Below are positions 62,776-64,000 of a stretch of DNA of 64,000 nucleotides, piece by piece. The stretch comes from Seison nebaliae (taxonomy: Eukaryota > Rotifera > Pararotatoria > Seisonacea > Seisonidae): assembly GCA_023231475.1 (NCBI GenBank), contig JALJEE010002181.1, forward strand, positions 1 through 64,000, given 5' to 3'. Position 1 is the first letter of the stretch. The number at the start of each line of letters is the position of its first letter. The notes beneath the pieces are model-generated. The model was not told where the DNA came from. It saw nothing but the letters and a program-made list of their open reading frames with translations, and made no database searches. The position numbers and the translations under genes were made by a program.

Positions 62776-64000
62776 ATGAAATGGTTTTTATTCTTCCTCT
62801 TCTTATCTTATCTTCCAACGAACCTCCTCTCAATCGATATTCAATTGAGAATCAACGAATCAGTATCAATTCGTCAATTTTATCGACGACAACATGAACG
62901 TCGGAGGTTTTTCCCGACGAACAAAGATCGGAAACGATCCCCTTCCATTGCCCTGGCACCGTCTACCTCCTTAGCATCATCTTTATCCTCCTACTTCGCT
63001 CACAAGAGAAATCATTCAAATATTTTACGTCGAAATCAAAAATCCATCGTTGAGTTTCCGTTGAATTTCATTGAAAACGGATATCATCAATCAAGATTAT
63101 CGAATTTATTACAAATACAATTAACCGACCAACTAAAATCAACAATAAAATTTACATCGAACAAATTTAATTTTTATATTTACGAAAATACGATTGACAA
63201 AGACATTTTCACTTTACCTGCATTATCAATCAAATCGGAGAATTTGGGAAATTTCTTAAAACTCCCCTCAAATGATGATGATCAATCCGTTTCATTTATC
63301 AGTTTATCAAATGAAAATTTATTTGATAAAACCTTCGAGAATATTAAATTCTCTTTTACCAACATCGATTTTTATCAACATCTCATTGAACATCAACTGA
63401 ATTATAAGATTACTTTAAAAATTGAAGAATTCACCAATTCGCATCCGAACGAGAAATTTGATGAAGAAATTCTTTTAAAAATTCTTCCTAACGAATGTTC
63501 TTGTACTAAATCCTTCCATCTCCATCAAATGGATAAGAAGAATATTTTCAATTTCAAATCCGTCAATTCTACATGTCCATCAATTTATCAAAATTTTCAA
63601 GTAAAATTTGATTTATCAAGAAAACAATCGATTTTCGGATTGAACCGTGAATATCGTAAAGAATACAAGAAGAGATATCATATGAAAATCCTCTTCGAAC
63701 CATTCATTATTCTCAGATGTTCTTCGACAAATGTCCATGAGAATTTCTGGAATGAATTTGGAATAATTGATAAGCGAGTTGATTCATATTATTGGTTGAA
63801 ATTGAAAACGATTCAAATCAATTCCGAGACGATAAAAGTCAATATAAATATTTTGGATAAAAATGAAAAATCGCCAATTATTGATTATCGTCATATGATG
63901 ACATTAAATCATCAATTATATCAATTGACATCATCATTCGAGAATGAGGAGCGTCAGATCATTGTGATGATTCCAATTCTTTTAGAAAATTATCTCGTCA
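62776..64000 (+). CDS. Partial secreted/membrane protein with cadherin-like features (5' end)
   Basis: Open from the ATG at 62776 to the window edge (408 codons and one base), so the C-terminus is missing. A signal peptide is clear: MKWFLFFLFLSYLPTNLLS. It is followed by a basic linker (RRQHERRRFF) and by beta-rich sequence with several Asn-Xaa-Ser/Thr sites and paired cysteines (NECSCTK, NSTCPS, LRCSS). IYENTIDKDIFTL and especially VNINILDKNEKSPII resemble the strand A and DxNDNxP turns of cadherin repeats, but the calcium-binding signature is degenerate, so an atypical cadherin is only a suggestion. An in-frame TGA two codons upstream fixes the frame's beginning. A 12-codon uORF (62741-62779) overlaps the ATG (ATGA). 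Confidence 0.8.
   Translation, partial: MKWFLFFLFLSYLPTNLLSIDIQLRINESVSIRQFYRRQHERRRFFPTNKDRKRSPSIALAPSTSLASSLSSYFAHKRNHSNILRRNQKSIVEFPLNFIENGYHQSRLSNLLQIQLTDQLKSTIKFTSNKFNFYIYENTIDKDIFTLPALSIKSENLGNFLKLPSNDDDQSVSFISLSNENLFDKTFENIKFSFTNIDFYQHLIEHQLNYKITLKIEEFTNSHPNEKFDEEILLKILPNECSCTKSFHLHQMDKKNIFNFKSVNSTCPSIYQNFQVKFDLSRKQSIFGLNREYRKEYKKRYHMKILFEPFIILRCSSTNVHENFWNEFGIIDKRVDSYYWLKLKTIQINSETIKVNINILDKNEKSPIIDYRHMMTLNHQLYQLTSSFENEERQIIVMIPILLENYLV

Overview
The window reads as nuclear DNA of a small-genome invertebrate animal. Base composition is strongly AT-rich, the genes are animal-specific (a capicua HMG-box repressor, a DEG/ENaC channel, an exocyst Sec6 subunit, an LMF-type ER protein, a metazoan-type ACSL), and almost every intron I could place is only 41-76 bp long. 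CAA/CAT-rich low-complexity coding stretches, tiny introns and low GC together suggest an acariform (astigmatan-like) mite. That placement is an inference; no diagnostic marker gene is present. No ribosomal RNA, tRNA, CRISPR, recognisable transposon or virus-derived element was seen.

Layout. At the left edge (1-1900) there is AT-rich DNA with two candidate short exons. LMF2 (1905-4283, minus, 12 exons) and a long-chain acyl-CoA synthetase (4969-7792, plus, 6 exons plus a leader exon) are divergent around a compact shared promoter. A minus-strand gene with a doublecortin-like segment follows (8839-9922). Then comes about 26.9 kb with no convincing gene, rich in microsatellites, holding one promoter-like patch near 20.4 kb. 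Next is capicua (36826-44022, 7 coding exons, about 2,283 aa). After that come a DUF3472 gene (45695-46516, minus), a tiny Met/Gly-repeat gene (47314-47589), a DEG/ENaC channel (49465-52079), Sec6/EXOC3 (53526-56393), a possible small minus-strand gene (56927-57417), 4-5 kb of sparse sequence with two candidate exons near 62 kb, and finally the first 408 codons of a secreted or membrane protein with a cadherin-like feel, cut by the window end.

How the genes relate. They are independent housekeeping, developmental and sensory genes, not a pathway cluster. Two points stand out. (1) In five of eight gene models a short upstream ORF stops within three bases of, or overlaps, the main ATG. This is a termination-reinitiation geometry that deserves a genome-wide test. 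(2) Compact genes with near-minimal introns sit beside a large empty region upstream of capicua, which may be a long regulatory or intronic domain. The Met/Gly-repeat protein, with an N-myristoylation-type start and a C-terminal PPxY, is the best candidate for something undescribed.
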